64,000 nt of DNA. Source: Uranotaenia lowii (lineage: Eukaryota > Arthropoda > Insecta > Diptera > Culicidae). How positions within the stretch are numbered: the stretch's first letter is position 1; each line of letters opens with the position of its first letter. The notes below the pieces were generated by a model that saw only the letters and a list, made by a program, of their open reading frames with translations, searched no databases and had not been told where the DNA came from. Of the stretch, positions 46,420 to 57,263 are shown in pieces. The stretch spans positions 323,327,906 through 323,391,905 of the forward strand of contig NC_073692.1 of NCBI RefSeq assembly GCF_029784155.1. The letters run 5' to 3'. The translations under genes and the position numbers were made by a program.

Positions 46420-47608
46420 CGAATAAAGAGCGATCACGAAATTATTGCGACACATTCAACAGGGCATAACATTTTACCATTGGGTAAAAATCAACCAAAT
46501 TTTGCACACTTTCTCATCGATGTGTATTGTTTTCATGCTGTCAAATTCGAAGTCATGTTTTTCGATTCGAGAGTCGAGAGAACAAATTCTTTCCAAAACA
46601 CCTAGAGTTTTTTGACCTGATGCACTGGCAGTTGGGAAAAATATTGAACATTCACCATTCAATCGTCTCCAGAGTGTTGAAGCGGTTCCAGGAGCGGTTG
46701 ACGTTGAACCACGGCAAAGGAGCTGGAAGAAAACCAGGACCGCACAACAAAAAGACGGAGAGAAAGAAGAATCAGATGATTAAAACGAATCCCAACGTCT
46801 CAAGCCGTGATTTGGATATAAAGATCGCGATGTCGTGGAGCTACGTCCAGAATACAAAAAAAAAAGAGCTTGACTACATACACACAAGGTACAGAGCTTC
46901 CCAAACTGCGATGAGCGGCGACAATCGACGGCTAAAACTCGGGCACGTAAGCTCTACGAGAAGTTGCTGATAAAATATGGCTGATGTGTGATGGATGACG
47001 AAACGTATATAAAAGCCGATTTTAAGCAAATTCCGGGATTGGAGTTATTCGCCGGCAAGAGCAAGTTCCATGTGGACGACAAATTGAAGACGAAGAAATC
47101 GTGACAAAGAGCACAGTAAATGGCGAGATCTACCAATCTGAGAGTCTCGAGAAGCGCTTTTTGCCGATCTTGCAACAGCACGACGAAGTTCCGCTATTTC
47201 GGCCAGATTTGGCATCATGCCACTATTCTAGAAGTGTCCTGGAGTAGTATGAGGCCAATTCTGTCCATATTGTTCCAAAGGACATGAACCTGTCAAATCG
47301 TCCGGAACTGTGCCCGGAGGAGCATTACAACGCAATAATAAAGCGGGAACTTCGGAAGAGCAAGAAGACAGTCAAAGACGAGAAGGATATGTAAAGAAAA
47401 TGAAAATAAAAAACAACTGAGAAACTGGTACCGGATGACACTGTTAATGCGTTCATTTTTACACTCAAGGCTCCATCGATTAACTTTTCTTTTGATTTTG
47501 ATGTAAATATATGTGTAAAAATACCCTAAAATTTTGGTTTGATTCTTAACATTATAAACATTATGACATTTTCAGTTTAGCAATAATTTCGTGTTCGCCC
47601 TTTATTGG
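46420..47608 (+). mobile_element. DD37E mariner (IS630-Tc1-mariner superfamily), inactive
   Basis: The inverted ends share GCG..CACGAAATTATTGC, with ATAAAG just outside (left near 46423-46449; right near 47580-47606). TA precedes the left end (46418-46419); the right flank reads TG, probably a decayed TA. The 1.19 kb length fits this family. It contains one decayed transposase gene. Confidence 0.8.
46527..47394 (+). pseudogene. DD37E mariner transposase, decayed
   Basis: The N-terminal DNA-binding part is recognisable (SIVSRVLKRFQERL, then HGKGAGRKPG and IKTNPNVSSRDL). The catalytic core is spread over changed frames: MDDETYIKADFKQ holds the first Asp, PDLASCHY the second, and PELCPEEHY the final acid. 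I count 37 residues between the second Asp and the Glu, giving DD37E, although an in-frame TAG (Trp position, near 47249) lies between them. Other stops and frame breaks occur near 46970, 46983 and 47102. It cannot make an active enzyme. Confidence 0.85.
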
Positions 47609-50026
47609 TGCTCCACAACTTATCGCTCTTCGAGTGATTACAAAATAATCGAAGTAAGATGACAACGTGTTCAACTACAACATTTCAAGCGTCATGTCAA
47701 GCGTCTGAATGTATGTTGTTAAAATTTGAGCTTTAATTTTGTACAGCCACATTTAGAGTTTTGCTTCATTAAACTGTGAACTCGAGGATTTTCTAAAGCA
47801 GACAGCTAAAGTTTGTCGAAAAATGAAACAATTAAAGTTTTTTTAACCAATAAATCAAATAATTTTTATGAAAGTAAAAGGGGACAAAACAAGTTAAATA
47901 AACAAACTCAATTATAAACGACTTTTTAAAACTCGTTTACCTCAACAAATCATAAACATGAATTCAAAATAGATGGATAATGTTTTGAAATGCGTAAGTG
48001 GGTACCATCAATAAATCTCTTCCATTTTGATAGCATCTAGATATATGTTGAGCTCAACCAGCTAGAAAATAACTAACCTTTAGACGTTACAAGCAACTAG
48101 TAACTGATGCCGGTACCGTCAAGAAAATGATGTTTGTTTAGTCATGTGCTTGCAAAGCTTTATAGAAAATATTGCTCGGTATAGTAGAGGAGGCTCAAAG
48201 ATAGGCTACCACGTGCAGTTTATTTCTCGGTAGCACCGGCAACGCATAGACATATTCGATTAGCCAACACCGGAAGTTTCTCCTCTGTTAACCTTGAGCG
48301 CCAAAGACTTTGGCCTCTAAGATGATGTCAAACATAAAGTTGAAAGTGTTTGACGATGTTAGTTGTACTTTTAAGCTTTTTCTGATAGAAATATGTGTAA
48401 TAGTGTTCTATCAATCTATCAATCAATAATGTATAACAGCCAAAAAATGAGCGATCAACATGTAGGGCTATGATCATTTAGAATCCGGGCAGATACAAAC
48501 GTGTGTATTTTAAAAACTATTCATTTGATCGAAAAACTTTCTATGGAGGAAATGAAGGTGTTAATATGATATTCAATGTAAAAATATAAAAAAAAAATTA
48601 ACCAATGATTTCAAGAAACACTCTAACTTTTTCATAAAATCTCTTTTTTTATCTATGCACACTTGTGTCAGTCATGTATTGATTTATTTTTTTTTACTAC
48701 AGAAGCAAAACCTTTGCAAAATCATGATATTTTAAACACATACTCACCTGGAAAAAACAATTGGAATCTGATTGGAACCTTTTCATGAGTAGGCATCTCG
48801 AATAGTTTGATCTCTAAAATCCGGTTTTACAATATTTTTTTTTTTCCATCAGAACACATCTCTCATATTGCGTGAAAACCGGATGCACAGATTGCGATCT
48901 TTGAAACTGATCATTAATTATCTGATCGTTATTTATTTGGTGTCTACTAGTCAGGCAACACTTTTTGCCTGCCGGAAATGGATTTTTCGCATTATTTAAG
49001 GAGTCTGCATTCAGTTATCCCCAATAACCAAAGACTTTTTACCATATTTAAGATCAAGGTTGATGGCACTCCGATGGTTGATTTGAACTTCTTGTGGATC
49101 CTAGAGTGGCTCCTTATACTTCTAAACCATTTGGTCCGAAAAAAAAATCAGAAAAAATCAACAAAAAATGAAGAATTTTCGAGGCGCAAAATGCGTAAAA
49201 GGAGCAAATTTTTGCAAAATTATTTTTAGCATGCCATTTTGCATCGTAAATATCTCAAACACACGTTAACTTAAAAATCTATCAAAAATAAGCAAGATAG
49301 TCCTTTTATTAACCAACACAACGCTACTAAAATTTTGCATATCCGAGCTCTATCAACGTAGCTATCACCGAAATAAAGCGCCCGGATACTAAATGATCAT
49401 AGCCTTATTTACATTGAGAAAAAAAAACTATCGCACCTCCAACTATGTGATTTGAAAATGTAAAATCCATTTGAGTTGAATATTTTATTCCACGGAACGA
49501 ATCGTTGAGACTTTTGTTTTAAAAGCATCTTAAAGGCATTTTCTTCCTACGTTCTTCTGCATAAAGCAGAAGGAATTATCACCACAAAGTCATGGCTCGA
49601 TTTATTGGGGTTACTTAAGTCTACAGCGTCAAGAGTTCATTGCTGTTCAGGGTTTACCTCAAAGGCTGATGACAGCATTCTACAGGTGTCAGTCGTAGAA
49701 CCTAGTTCAGTCAGGTGCAGTCAAGAAAAATTACTCACTGAAAGCTGGGCAAGGGGATTAAAGTTTTACAGAAGGGTTTAGCAAGATAATGATCCGTCTA
49801 TAGAAAGTTGCATGGGAAACTGGTTATACTTAGTGAAGAATGACTAGTTGGCAACGAATGTGAACGTTTTTAATTTATCGTGATTTTATCCTTCAAGGTG
49901 TGAAACTGCTATTTTACTGTTGTTTTATTCTTGTTCACGGCTAAACTTACCAGACGTATTTTTTTAACAGTGTGTCATACCGTCCTGTTCTTGGGTCGAA
50001 ATATCGTAGGTACATATTCTTTGAAA
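47609..50026. other. AT-rich non-coding stretch
   Basis: No gene, RNA or complete transposon is recognised. Short frames (for example 48978-49229) have no recognised motif. Confidence 0.4.
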
Positions 50027-50048
50027 TCTATATATATAAAAATGAATT

Positions 50049-50113
<65 letters not shown>

Positions 50114-51521
50114 TCCCTATAGACTCGGAAACTACTGAACCGATATACTTGAAACTTGGCAGGTGGGGGTATTGGAGGCAGGGGAAGGTTCCTATTATGG
50201 ATTGAGACCCCTCCTTCTTTCTTGAAGGGGGGGAGGGGCCTCCCAAACAAAAGACAAATGTTCGCATAAATCGAGAATTCATCAAGCAAATGGTATCAAA
50301 TATGGCATGGGATGGTATTTGGATACGAAAAATATTTCTATGATGATTTAAGACCCCTCCCTCTTTCCAGTAGGAAGGTCCTTTTTTATAATTTATTACA
50401 TAACTTTTACATAAAGCAAATGGAACCAAATTCGGCATGGGCGGGTATTCAGGAACGTGACATGTTCTAATGATTGTTTGACACCCCTTTCTTCTTCCAG
50501 CGGGGAGAAAGGAAAGAGGGAGTGGATTTTCATACAATTTTACTGCATAACTCAAGAACTACAACAGCAAATGGAACCAAATTTGGCATGAAATGATATT
50601 TGGGTACGAGAAATGCTTCTATGAATTTTTGGTATCCCTCACTCCTTCAAAGAGGTAGATAAAAAGGGGAAGGAGAGGTCTCCCTTACAATTTTCAGTAT
50701 AACTGGAGAGTTGATCGAGCAAATTGAACCATATTTGGCATGTTAGGGTATTTGGATACGAGAAATGTTTGTATCATAAATTGAAGCCTCACTTTATTCA
50801 GCGGAAAGATACAAAATCCGAGAAATGGACAAAACTTAACATGGAAAATCATTTTGGTTTGATTCTAGATTATCTGACACACCATCCTTCTTTCAGTGAG
50901 TAGGTACATTGGAGGAGGGAGGTGAGCCCAATACAATTTTGTTAACATGAGTTCTCAATTCATACTAACGAAGCCAACTAATGGAAACAAATATGGCATG
51001 GAAAGGTACTTGGTTACGTGATATGTTTCTACGATCGTTATAGACTCTTACGCTTTACAGTGTATAGAGGAGAAGAAAGTAAGGGGCTCCTTATACATTT
51101 TGTTGTAAATCTTAAAAACTTATCAATCAATGGAACTATATTTGATCTAAGAGGATTTTTGGGAACGAAAAAAAATGGGTATGATTATTAAAAATCACGG
51201 CTTCCATTCAGCAGAGGGTGAAGGAAAGGACAGGGGAGGGTGCTCTCTTCCAGAACATATCAAGTAAAAACAATCATATTTTATAAGTAAGATTGTTTGC
51301 GTTCGATTAATTTGAGACCTTCCAGACATTCCAATTAAAATTATCAGATCTTCAACACAAATTTAAACAGCATGATTCAGAATATGAGTTAAAGTTATCT
51401 TTTTGTTGCAATTCGAAACTCCAGCTGCAGCTCTCATTTTATAGCACAATAAAATTTGGAATAACTTTTGAAAACATCATTTGATTTTGAAAGGTGTAGC
51501 AATGCACACCGGGTCAGCTAG
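50027..51521 (+). mobile_element. Helitron-like non-autonomous element, copy D, complete
   Basis: It has both canonical Helitron termini, inserted between A (50026) and T (51522). The 5' end is TCTATATATATAAAAATGAA and the 3' end is CTAG. About 10 nt before the CTAG is the terminal hairpin (GGTGT...ACACC, 51493-51510). Between them lie a CTGT microsatellite, a conserved ACTCGGAAACTACTGAACCG phrase, and about seven degenerate units of roughly 150 bp. No Rep/helicase is encoded. Confidence 0.85.
50049..50113. repeat. (TCTG)n microsatellite
   Basis: There are about 16 uninterrupted tetranucleotides just inside the Helitron 5' end. Shorter versions sit at the equivalent place in copies B (about 9115-9137) and E (about 51603-51625). 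Confidence 0.95.
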
Positions 51522-51598
51522 TTCCATATAATTTTAGATGCCGTTTCATTCACTTTATAGGTCAGAAAAATGAGATCAAAATGATAGCATGTCAAAAT

Positions 51599-53488
51599 TT
51601 GGGTCTGTCTGTCTGTCTGTCTGTATGTTTCCTATAGACTCGAAAACTACGATTAAGCAAATCATACCAAACTTGGCATGGGTGAGTACTTGGGTACTAG
51701 GAATGTTTCTAAGAATATTTTGTACCCCTCTCTCCTTTCAGTGGGGAGATAGACAGGGGGAGGGGGGCTACCTTACAATTTTTTACATCAAACTAATGGA
51801 ACCAAATTTGGCATGAGACCGTAGTGAAATACGAGAAATGGTTCTATGATTATTTCAGACCCCTCCCTTTTTCTATTGAAAATAAAGGAAGGAGGGGGAG
51901 GGGACTTTAACCCATTTTTTTGTTGCAAAACTTGAAAACTATTCAAGCAAATTAAACCAAATTTGGTTTGGAAGGGTATTTGGGTACGATAAATAGTTCT
52001 ATGAACATTTGGCACCCCCCCTCCTTCCAGTGAAGAGATAGAAAGTCGGAAGGGGGCTCCTTTACAATTTTAAGCATAACTGGAAAAATAATCAAGCAAA
52101 TGGGACCAAATTTGGCGTGGGAAGGTATTTGATTACGCAAAATGTTTGTATGATATTTTGTTTCTTCAAGTCGGAAAATCTTTAGGGAGGAGTGTGCTCA
52201 CTTCAATTTTTTATATCACTCGGGAACTTGCCCAGAAAATGGAACCAAATTTGGCTTGGTAGGGTATTTGAGCACTATGAATGTTTCTGTGAATATTTGG
52301 TACAACTGCCTACTTCCAGTTTCGTGATAGGAAGGAGAGAGGGGGGCTCTTTTACAATTTTTTGCATAACTCGAGAACTTATCGAGCTAATGGAAACAAT
52401 TTTGGCATGGGAAAACATTTAGTTGCGTAAAATAGTTATTTGCTTATTTGAGACTTTTTTTTATCTTCAATTGGGATACAGTTAGGGAAGATGGGAGCTC
52501 ACATACGATTGTTTTGCATAAACTAAGAACTTAACTTACAAATGGAACCAAATATGACAGGGGAACAATCATACAATCGAGCAAATGGAACAGAATTTTG
52601 CATGGGAGTGTATTTTAATATACGGAATGTTTGATCTTGACTCTCTCCTACCAGGTAGGGGATAGTTAGGAAGAGGGGCTCCCATACAAATTTTATAGCA
52701 TAACTCAACAACTAATAACGCAAATGATATCAAATTTGGCATGAGAGGGTATTCGAGCACAAGAAATGTTTTACAGTGGTTTAGCAACCCTCCCTCCATT
52801 CAGTGGATCGAGAAAAAGTGGGAAGAAGGTCACTCTTCCTTTTTTTTTCATTATTTCGATAATCAATCGAGAAAATGGAACCAAATTTGCATGGGAGCGT
52901 ATTTCTGTACGGGAAATGTTTCTCCGATAGATTTTAACCCCTTTCACTTGCCAGAGGGGAGATATAAAGTGAGGAGAAGGTCACCCATTTTTTGAATAAT
53001 TCGAGAAATTATCGAGCATGGAGCTATATAAGATATGGGATCGTATTTGTATACAAGAAGTGTTTTTCTGATGTTCTGAGACCCCCCTTCCTTTCATTAC
53101 CTAGGAATGGGAGTGGGTCACTCAGGTAAAATAAGTGTCCCGTGACGTTATATTTTGTTACAAAAAATGTTTTTAGGATAGTTTGATACCCTCTCCATAT
53201 TTTATAACAGACAGCGAAGATTCCATACATAAAAAAATATTTTGAGATAAGTTATGAACTCATGAGGCAAAAAAATCCAGATTCATAGAAAGGATTAAAA
53301 CACTGATTTAAAAAAAGTTAATTAAGATTTCAAAATAAAAAAAATGCATTTTTTTGAAAAAAAAAACATTTAAATGATTTTAAAATTGAAATAAGAATGT
53401 TGTGCAAATAAATGAAAAGTTAAATAACTAGGTACCAAAAATTTAAATAATTTTTGGAAGGTGTGGCAAAGCACACCGGGTCAGCTAG
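51599..53488 (+). mobile_element. Helitron-like non-autonomous element, copy E
   Basis: The 5' terminal 20-30 bp are lost; the copy begins in the TCTG repeat. It carries about ten 150-bp units marked by GGCATGGG-type phrases at about 51677, 51810, 52114, 52404 and 52738. It ends in the hairpin GGTGTGGCAAAGCACACC (53460-53477) and CTAG at 53485-53488. The next base is C, not T. Open frames inside are repeat units. Confidence 0.8.
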
Positions 53489-54479
53489 CTAAATATAAAA
53501 AATTAATGAAAATTTCAATATTTGAATTTAACTAGAACATAAAGGCAGTCTTAAATGATAAGTATATTCTTTAAAATTAGTGTTAAGAAATATAATAATT
53601 CTTTTATACAAACTTTGATTGATGAAGTTCATCACAGAGAATCCCTTCAAAAATATTGAATGTAAAGCCGTTAAAGGTTCTTTTGTTACTGATAAACTTG
53701 GACGATATACATTTAATGAAATGTATAACGTCCAAGATGTTTTTTTCGACAGGACGCAACACAAATGACTGTCAAGCATGTGTGATTTTATAAGATAAAT
53801 AAATCATGCCGAATTTGTGATTTGAAGATGAAAGCATCTTAAGCATGATCGTATTGAATTATTTTTTGTAAAGTTTTGTAAATTTCCTTAATTGATGACT
53901 TATTTTAAAAAAAAAAATGTCTAGAACAAATTGTAGAGTATAAAGATTGTCTTATTTTCTGTTTAAAAAATTATAAATTTGAATTCAATATAACTATTTA
54001 TTCCTGTGTTTCGAACCTATTGTTGTAAAATCTAAATAAAGATACTATTTTGTAAATGTGAATTCGAGATGATATTATTTGTTTTCTTCATACAGTTGAC
54101 AAAAGAAGCATTGGATATTTGTTCCGGTCTAATAAAATTGATATTAAAAATAATTATTTGCAAAAATATCAATAATTAAGACTTGGTTAACAAAACAAAA
54201 ATATTGAACTTCAAGCCTTATTTTTATTCCATTTTCAATTCTAAGCTTAAATTTCATTTTATAAAAATTGGTTTATGATTCTTAACTTTCGTTTGATTCG
54301 AACCTGGGATTTTTAAAATTCTCTGTTTTCGTTTTAGGATGTCTAACTGGGATTGCGCACGGAAGGGAGTCCCAAATATTTAAACGAATTCCAAAGCAAA
54401 CGTTTAGTAAGCAGATTTATGTTTGGCATTCCCAGTCTTGAATCTTGAAGAAACGATTTTTTGAATGTATGGAAGATTA
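53489..54479. other. no gene seen
   Basis: AT-rich non-coding sequence between the Helitron and foldback elements. Confidence 0.4.
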
Positions 54480-54992
54480 CACTTGTTTACAGCTGAAGAT
54501 CACTTTAAATGTGAAATCTTGTACTGAATGCGTAAATGAAATTTAAAAAAATCTCAGTAGAACAGTTTTTAAGTTATGCTCCCAATATCAAATATTGGAA
54601 AAATAAAAAAAAACTTGTAGTGTAAATCAAACAACTCGGACTGCATAACATTACTTTAAATCTCTTTTCAACTGCCTAAGCCTACACCTTTTCTGATACT
54701 TTAATAAATTTGTCATCGATTATCTGAGCTCTATTTTTGCGTATAATCCACAGTATTGTTGATATTTATGAAGATGTAATAGAAGAATAAAAAAAAAATT
54801 TTTAAGAGAATTTTTTTAATCAACAGTTCAACAGTACTTTTTTTTATTTTTCAAAAAAATCCTTCTGGAGCATAACTCAAAAACTGTTGTACTAAAAAAA
54901 TTTTTATTTTATTTTCGGGTTCAGCGCACGATTTTGTATTAAAACTTGAGTCAGTCGGTGAAGTTCACGAGTTAAAAAAACTGAAACTAGTG
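54480..54992. mobile_element. foldback element, short member of the 59.7 kb family
   Basis: The ends are CACTTGTTTACAG (after TA) and, on the other strand, CACTAGTTTCAG. Subterminal sequence ATCTCAGTAGAACAGTTTTT and GTTATGCTCC matches 59760-59790, and GCATAACTCAAAAACTGTTG appears inverted near 54870. The centre of the longer relative is missing. Confidence 0.7.
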
Positions 54993-56877
54993 TTATTAAT
55001 CGAAGCATTTGTATTTTTTAAAACAATTGTATTGGAGATCCTTGTTGAGATTTAGGATTTGGTCAAATATGAATGGATCCTTATTTTGTCATCATTCTGT
55101 GTCGAAACCATAATTTCGATCAGCTCTTTAGTTTTTTTTTTATTGTTTCTTGAACATACCCAATCCAGATTTACCTTCTGTTTTTCCACCAAGTAAGTAT
55201 ATAAACTAAATCCGTAGAATGATGGATTTGAGTTGGACAAAAATATGACAAATGATACTCAAAACCTTCCATGATGTAATATTGATTTGATTAGCACAGT
55301 TCAAGCCACCAAAAGTTACATATTTACTCAAATGAAGGCTACATATTGGCTGACAAAGAGAAACAACTGTTCAATTCCCTTGAGTGAATTATATGAACTT
55401 GAAAGTTGCAAAAGTGATTTATATGTATATGTAAGTGACTTAAGTCGCAAAAGGCACAAAAGTAGTACTCTGAACGTAATTTACTCAGTCACAAAAAGTG
55501 CATTGAGTTGATTTCTTCCTGGATGGCTGAATTTCTGGTTGGGCGGGTGCGCCTGCAGCTATGCTACAAATCATATCAGTTTCGGGTTTGAGTTTCAGTT
55601 AAAACAACATCTAGGCGTGACCTTAGGGGAAACACGTTTGATTGTCACCCTGAAGTTGGGGCTCGATCCCCAAGCCAGGCAAGTTTTTTTCAATAAGTAA
55701 GCTGATTACTCGAGTGACCATTCTGATGCGATATATGTATGTAGGAAATGTAGGAAAGAAGCAATGAGCAATCATGGCTGAACGATATTCTAAACATAGT
55801 AAATAATCAAGAGAAGGCGATTTATACTGATGTCTAAGGTGAAATTGAGAAAGAGAGAGAGTTTCTTCTCATTATACGATTTTTGGAAGCTAATTTAAAA
55901 TGCCGCTGAAAGCTGAATAGAAGGTTATTTAGACTTGTTTTGGAACTTGAAAGTATCATTAAAAACTTAAATTTTAAGCTGCATAGAACGTACTTCATTT
56001 GATGGGCTTTTTCGTACCTGTTTTATGGGAGTTTTGGTTGCTTGAGAGTTTTTCTGATAAATATAGTTTTAAAATGTAGATAAGCAATATTTGTGTTTTG
56101 CTGTACTTTTTTTCGGAAACGATAAGCAATCAGCACTTTAACTGAATTCAACAACTTTAGCGTAGCATTTGGCGGATATAGATAAACGATCGCCAACATT
56201 GGCCGAGGTAGGGATTGAATAAGGCTGCGTACTTTTAAGATAGCTATGACGAACACTCCCTGTTTATGTCACATGAATACCTACTGTATATATTTTTTTG
56301 TGCTTGATTTATCGCTTTTATTTCTGTAAGATATCTCCAGAATGCAGAAAAGTGATTTCCTTTTTCTATTTTTTATAGGAATTTAACCCATTAAGGTCAT
56401 ACTTCATCGAAAAGTAATTTTAATTATTTACAAATTGTTTTATTAAGGCAATTTACTTATAAAGTTTTTATTTGCCGGGAGTAAGAAAAGTAGTTTACGA
56501 GTATAATATAATCAAGTGAATTTCAAACAAACAGCTAAATCATTATTTGAAATTAAAAAGACAAGTACCCTCTCCACCCCGTAAAATTCAAGTACGGGCA
56601 TTGCTTTGATAGTAATTAACAAAAATGAAAACACTGAAATTTCTTTCATTTTCACAGTCTTTCGAACAAAATGTCCAATTTTACTCTACTTTATTATAAT
56701 TAGCCTATTACTAACTTGTTTTTGGATTTTTTTTTACTACGTAGACGTGACGATACCAACCTTGATTGAATTGTTAGAATCAATCTTTGGTTTAAAGGGA
56801 TTAGATGAGGCTACAGTCAACAATTTAACATGCAACGCAAACGCAAGCCCTGTATCATATAACACTTTAGACACACC
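54993..56877. other. no convincing gene
   Basis: AT-rich; no transposon ends seen. GGGGCTCGATCCCCAAGCCAGG near 55660 is weakly tRNA-like on the plus strand but lacks a partner A-box. A possible membrane-protein frame at 56606-56905 is listed separately. Confidence 0.35.
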
Positions 56878-56905
56878 TCAAGCAACGGATTTCAATTCGA
56901 AATGA
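56606..56905 (+). CDS. possible small membrane-protein frame (doubtful)
   Basis: The 99 codons include a hydrophobic stretch of about 25 residues (about 25-49, ILLYFIIISLLLTCFWIFF) followed by a polar tail with two N-glycosylation-type sites (NLT, NAS). A pyrimidine-rich acceptor-like TTTCATTTTCACAG ends near 56659 inside the frame, so an exon beginning there is possible. No family is recognised, and the 3' part overlaps the candidate minus-strand exon at 56948-56878. In AT-rich DNA such a hydrophobic frame can arise by chance. Confidence 0.2.
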   Translation: MIVINKNENTEISFIFTVFRTKCPILLYFIIISLLLTCFWIFFYYVDVTIPTLIELLESIFGLKGLDEATVNNLTCNANASPVSYNTLDTPQATDFNSK

Positions 56906-56948
56906 TACCCCTCGACGATGGCCCACTTCATGAACGGAAAACAATCAC
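56878..56948 (-). CDS. candidate terminal coding exon of the Gln-rich gene
   Basis: It follows a pyrimidine-rich acceptor (CTTCTCATTACGCCGCACAG). Joined after the phase-1 G of the upstream exon it reads 23 codons from Gly-Asp-Cys-Phe to a TGA at 56880-56878. The implied intron is 54 nt (57002-56949), a common size in flies and mosquitoes, with donor GTAAGTG. Support is splice-site quality and reading phase only. Confidence 0.35.
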
Positions 56949-57002
56949 CTGTGCGGCGTAATGAGAAGAAAAAGGTTTGTTTGAAAGATCCCTTTCACTT
57001 AC

Positions 57003-57263
57003 CATTTTTGCTCTCCTTGGTCTGAATGGTGGCCGCTGGAGTGGCCGGCGCTGTCTGGGAGCCCTGATTCATCCCAAAAGGCCCCGGCGATTGTTGCTGT
57101 TGTTGTTGGTGATGATGTTGGCGGGACATTGTCGAGGCCATCAATGGCGAAGCTGCAGCCGGAGTTGCTGCGGTCGTTGTGCCACCAACCATTGTAGGGG
57201 GAGGATCGTCGTCTAAGACCATCGCCGGAACGGCAGTCACCAGCTTGTAACCGGGCAGGGGAC
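57003..57263 (-). CDS. internal coding exon of an unidentified Gln/His/Pro-rich protein
   Basis: An acceptor (CCAATTATAG) precedes the exon and a consensus donor (G then GTAAGTG) follows it. It is 261 nt, phase 1 at both ends, and open throughout. The peptide begins PLPGYKLVTAVPAMVLDDD, passes a Thr/Ala-rich stretch, then RQHHHQQQQQQSPGPFG, and ends TKESKNG. Codon use and GC content are well above the surroundings. Low-complexity Gln/His/Pro composition is common in insect transcription or RNA-binding regulators, but I do not recognise the gene. Upstream exons should lie at higher coordinates, probably beyond the window or in the unexplained DNA to the right. Confidence 0.6.

Noticed and set aside
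50130..53250. Regular repeats that might suggest a CRISPR array
   Set aside because: Units of about 150 bp are degenerate, contiguous and part of Helitron-like elements in eukaryotic DNA; there are no short identical repeats with unique spacers and no cas genes.
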